DNA of 10,364 nt from Chlamydomonas sphaeroides (Eukaryota > Chlorophyta > Chlorophyceae > Chlamydomonadales > Chlamydomonadaceae): the NCBI GenBank assembly GCA_001662425.1, contig BDDC01002805.1:1-10364 (forward strand), in the 5' to 3' direction. The notes under the pieces were generated by a model. The model did no database searches, was not told the DNA's origin, and was given only the letters and a program-made list of their open reading frames with translations. This document shows, piece by piece, positions 7,716 through 10,364 of the stretch. The position numbers and the translations under genes were made by a program. Numbering within the stretch: the stretch's first letter is position 1; the number at the start of each line of letters is the position of its first letter.

Positions 7716-7909
7716 CTTCCCCCACCCCCAAGGTGCACCCCTCCCTCCCCCTTTTCCTCCCCTCCCCCTCCCTCCCTGCTGCCCTAGGTGCAGTGGCTCA
7801 TGCTCTACTCACAGTGTCACCCCTTCCTCCCCCTTCTCCTCCCGCTCCTCCCCTTCCTGCCCCTACTCCCCCTTCCTCCCCCCTCCCTCCCCTCCTCCGC
7901 TCCTGCTCC
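7716..7909. repeat. Polypyrimidine (plus) / polypurine (minus) tract just after the dehydratase stop
   Basis: Apart from a short break around 7785-7820, this stretch is almost entirely C and T on the plus strand (runs such as CCCCTTCCTCCCCCTTCTCC). The minus-strand mRNA therefore has a G/A-rich proximal 3' UTR. Mirror-like homopurine tracts can adopt triplex structures; nothing here shows that they do so. Confidence 0.75.
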
Positions 7910-7932
7910 CTAGGTGTAGCGGCTCATGCTCT
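7782..7932. repeat. Diverged direct duplication of the dehydratase stop-codon region
   Basis: The 25-nt segments at 7782-7806 and 7908-7932 differ at only two positions (CCCTAGGTGYAGYGGCTCAT, then GCTCT). They are 126 bp apart, each preceded on the plus strand by long C/T-only DNA. The 7908-7932 copy is the genuine end of the last exon, reading SMSRYT-stop on the minus strand. The 7782-7806 copy would read SMSHCT-stop and lies in the presumed 3' UTR. It looks like a local tandem duplication of exon end plus pyrimidine tract that has since diverged. Confidence 0.8.
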
Positions 7933-10364
7933 GCATCATGGCCGGGTCGTCCGAGGCCATGCTGCCCAGCTCCGTGTCCATGGGGTAGGAGCCCAGCACG
8001 CGCAGGAAGGGGGCCGTCTCCTGCGGGTGCGAGTGGGGGTGGGTTCGTGGGTATTAGAGTGCCGTTGGTGAGGGCAAGGGATGGATGGTGAAGGGATGGT
8101 GAGCTGGCTCCAGCCCGCCAGGCTCAAGCCCGGGAAATGGCGCCATCTGGTTTCCTTGTGAGGAAGCGTTGATCACATCTGGAAGCCGGCAACCAGGAGG
8201 CAAGCAACCTCAACGGACACCTCCCTGCAGCCGGTTCCCTTCGTTCCCACCTCGGAACCCGGACCGGCAGATCGTCCTACACACTTTCGTCAGCGCACCC
8301 ACAGAAACCGACATACGTGCACATCGCACTAGAGTCCATTGTTTTGTTGGGTTGATATGGCCTGTGCATTAAAAGGCACTCTCATGAACGTTTAAACGAT
8401 ACAGCGCGTGCCCGTGGCTGTGCCGTTCGGAGCGCCATTATCATATCTTTCCCTGTTTTGTTTGCAGTCGGTAGCCAGCGCAGGTTAGGGACGCAGTTAG
8501 CGAGAAGCGCACTTTCTAGGGATGCGAAACGCCAAGGCGTCAAACTGTAACCAAACCCTTGAAACCAGGTAGAAACCGGTCTGCCCATTTCCAAACGCGT
8601 TTTGCAGGACACATTGCGTTGACGTGAGCGGGTTGCAGCTTTTATGATACGTGTAGTAGCAGCGACCTTTTGCGACAGCGCGACGGAAAGAAACCAGCGA
8701 TTGACTATTTAAAAAAATAAAGAGTGTATGCATTCTTTGAAAACACCTATTATAGCGAAAAGTTTTCGTTTGCAACAGTGCGCCATGGATGTATGAAACA
8801 AGGTCATAGTCCCGTGACATGCGCGAAGGTAAGCAAAACTTCCAGTGAACTCTCTGGCTCCCCTCCTCCCTGCACTTGTGGGTTTCCAACGATGGTCATC
8901 CCTGCACAAGTGCAAAGAATGTCGCTGACGCCTTACACTCTGCTACGGGGAGGGGGGCTTTCCCTCGTGTTCAGGGCTCATATCACGCCTGCACTCCTGG
9001 CGCAAACAGCACGTTGATTACGAGTTGTCTGCCGTGTACTGGGCTCACTGGCTAAGCTGTCGTTGTGCCGGCGAGGGGTAGGCCACTGCTAGCCACAATC
9101 GAGCTGCCGCGCCACCCAGGTAGCGGCGCTCCAGGCGACCAGGCCCTGCAAGAGTGACCGGCCGGCCCAGCAGGCGGGCCCTCCCCCCCCATCGCTCTCA
9201 TCCTTCCCTGCCACCCTCCCCACCCCTCCAACCCCACCTGCAGGTGCCGCAGCGCGTTCTGGCAGCGGACCTCCAGCAGGCTGCCCACAAAGTCGACGTA
9301 GAAGAGGTAGTTGAAGCTCTGGCGGCTGATGGAGGAGCCGTCCTGCGGGGAGGCGGGGGCAGGGAAGGAGGGCGCCGGGTGGGGCCGGCGTGGGCCGGCG
9401 CTCGCCCGCCAGCCGCCCCGCCCCACACAGGGGGCCTCCCTGGTCCCGGGCCCTGCGCTCCGCGCCCCGTCTCGCGGCTGCCGCTGCCGCTGCCGGGTGC
9501 TGCCGGGTGCTGCCGGGCGCGCCCCAGTGCCGCCCGCAGGCAGCAGCCGCAGGGGGCGGTGCGGTGCCCCGCTGTGGCGGCGGCGCCCGGAGGTGGCGGC
9601 TCCGCGCACGCCGCCCAGCCCAGCGCCGAACCCCTCCCTCCACCGCCATGGAGCGCGTGGGTCGCAGCGCACCTGGGAGGGGATCTGCACGATGGGGTTG
9701 GTGCGCATGGGCCGCGACTCCACCTGGGGTGGAGGGTGGGGGGATGGGGCGGGGGGTCGCAAGGGCGGGTGAAGGGGCGGGAGAGAGGGACGCAGAGGAA
9801 GGCGGCGGCGCCCGGGCCTTGCGGGGCGCTGCCTTTGGGGGGCCCCACAGCGGCGGCACATCGCATGGGCGCATCCCTCGGCAGCATGGCCCGACACCTG
9901 GAGCGCATCCCTGCCCGCGCCATATGCACCACCGACTCGTCGCCCGCCTACACCCAATGCGCGCTGCGCAGTGCGTTGCGGTGCGTTGCGGTGCGGCTGA
10001 TACATGTGAGCACACACAGGCAGTGCCTCCGCAAGGCACTCTGACACTTCCCCGCTCGTCGCCGTACCTTGGCCAGGTCGATATCGCGCAGCGCAAACAC
10101 GCTGAGCGCCTTGAACAGCTGGCCGGGGCCCGGCTGCAGGCTGAACACGATGGAGGTCTTGTAGGTGCGAGTGTCGGTCTCGGCAGTCACCAGCGGGTCG
10201 CTGCGGGGGAGGGGGGGCGGAGCGGGGGAGAGGTGGGGCCAGGTGGAGGGAGGAAGGTGGAGCGGGTGGGGGGGAGGAGGGGGAGGAGGGGGCGGGCCAG
10301 CGGCAACCCAGCCGCCAGCCGCCAGCCTCGCCAGCCGCACTCACCGCGACAGCACGATGAAGCG
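7910..10364 (-). CDS. ADT: Arogenate/prephenate dehydratase, C-terminal ACT domain exons (5' part off window)
   Basis: The enzyme converts arogenate and/or prephenate to phenylalanine or phenylpyruvate in the chloroplast; its ACT domain senses phenylalanine. Five coding exons join in frame: 10364-10345 (partial), 10200-10068, 9723-9673, 9342-9238 and 8020-7910 with TAG at 7912-7910. Every intron starts GT and ends AG. The spliced protein contains RFIVLSRDP, then YKTSIVFSLQPGPGQLFKAL (the GALF-like effector loop), FALRDIDLAKVESRP (the ESRP motif of Phe-sensing ACT domains), FNYLFYVDF, and NALRHLQETAPFLRVLGSYP followed by MD. This order and spacing match plant ADT proteins as I know them. After YPMD there is a tail of about 22 residues ending MSRYT. 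The catalytic domain and transit peptide lie beyond 10364. The ACT domain alone cannot separate arogenate from prephenate preference. The family call is very secure; the exact substrate is not. Confidence 0.94.
8021..9237 (-). other. Long last intron of the dehydratase gene, with an AT-rich core
   Basis: This 1,217-nt intron starts GTGGGG at 9237, after a codon-phase-0 CAG, and ends with a pyrimidine-rich stretch and GCACCCGCAG at 8021. A plausible branch site (CTCTAAT) lies about 35 nt upstream of the acceptor. Joining the flanking exons gives HLQ-ETAPFLRVLG, continuous with plant homologues, so no exon is missing. The first and last 100-150 nt are GC-rich like the rest of the locus. The middle, roughly 8130-9060, is much poorer in GC; 8701-8760 is only about 25% G+C. 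Open frames here, such as 8497-8889 on the minus strand, lack the locus's coding bias and I do not treat them as genes. Confidence 0.85.
9481..9520. repeat. 10-bp tandem repeat in a dehydratase intron
   Basis: After two CCGCTG-like units, the 10-mer TGCCGGGTGC occurs twice (9491-9510), followed by a one-base variant TGCCGGGCGC (9511-9520). It lies in the intron between the exons ending at 9673 and starting at 9342, so it is not translated. Confidence 0.8.
9971..9996. repeat. 10-bp tandem repeat GTGCGTTGCG, 2.6 copies
   Basis: Two exact copies of GTGCGTTGCG (9971-9980 and 9981-9990) are followed by GTGCGG. The repeat lies in the dehydratase intron between 9724 and 10067. Confidence 0.8.

Larger units (their letters stand above)
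6770..7909 (-). other. Presumed 3' UTR of the dehydratase gene
   Basis: From the TAG at 7912-7910 down to a TGTAA element at 6793-6789 I see no convincing exon. The stretch contains the purine tract, the duplicated exon end, a CAG-type triplet repeat (7209-7252) and a possible stem pairing 7276-7283 with 7305-7312. A UTR of about 1.1 kb is long but known in volvocine algae. Extent is inferred only from the polyadenylation-like signal. Confidence 0.4.

Noticed and set aside
7900..7925. Plus-strand splice acceptors (pyrimidine tract plus CTAG) near 7785 and 7911
   Set aside because: CTAG is self-complementary and reflects the minus-strand TAG stop and its duplicate. No plus-strand exon follows.
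8497..8889. Minus-strand 130-codon frame in the AT-rich intron
   Set aside because: Codon use is unlike the two real genes, there are no recognisable motifs, and the intron is spliced out between two exons that join perfectly.

Overview
The window looks like nuclear DNA of a volvocine green alga (Chlamydomonas or a close relative). The evidence is very high GC with G/C-ending codons, short phase-consistent spliceosomal introns (GTGAGT/GTGCGC/GTAAGC...CAG), Ala/Gly-rich low-complexity protein, abundant CA and CTGC microsatellites, TGTAA polyadenylation-type signals, and a plant-type aromatic amino acid enzyme split by introns. No bacterial-style operon, rRNA, tRNA, CRISPR array or intact transposon was found.

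Both supported genes are on the minus strand, head to tail. At the right edge (10364 down to 7910) lie the last five coding exons of a plastid-type arogenate/prephenate dehydratase. They encode the whole C-terminal ACT regulatory domain. The 5' part, with the catalytic domain, lies beyond the window. Its last intron is 1.2 kb long and holds an AT-rich island. About 1.5 kb of non-coding sequence follows (6384-7909), which should contain this gene's 3' UTR and the promoter and leader of the next gene.

From 6383 down to 3361 I reconstructed a six-exon gene for a 647-residue single-pass membrane protein of no family I recognise. In order it has a signal peptide, a cysteine-containing ectodomain of about 260 residues, one transmembrane helix with GxxxG motifs, and a cytoplasmic tail of about 325 residues rich in Ala, Ser, Gly and Arg. 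One exon is only 22 nt long and the reading frame requires it. After the TAG stop the same frame stays open for another 108 codons with a strong coding signature (3360 down to 3034). This could reflect readthrough, a recent nonsense change or a sequence error.

Positions 1-3033 hold no gene I can support. They contain simple repeats, two perfect GC-rich hairpins and low-complexity DNA. I see no functional link between the two genes beyond shared orientation.
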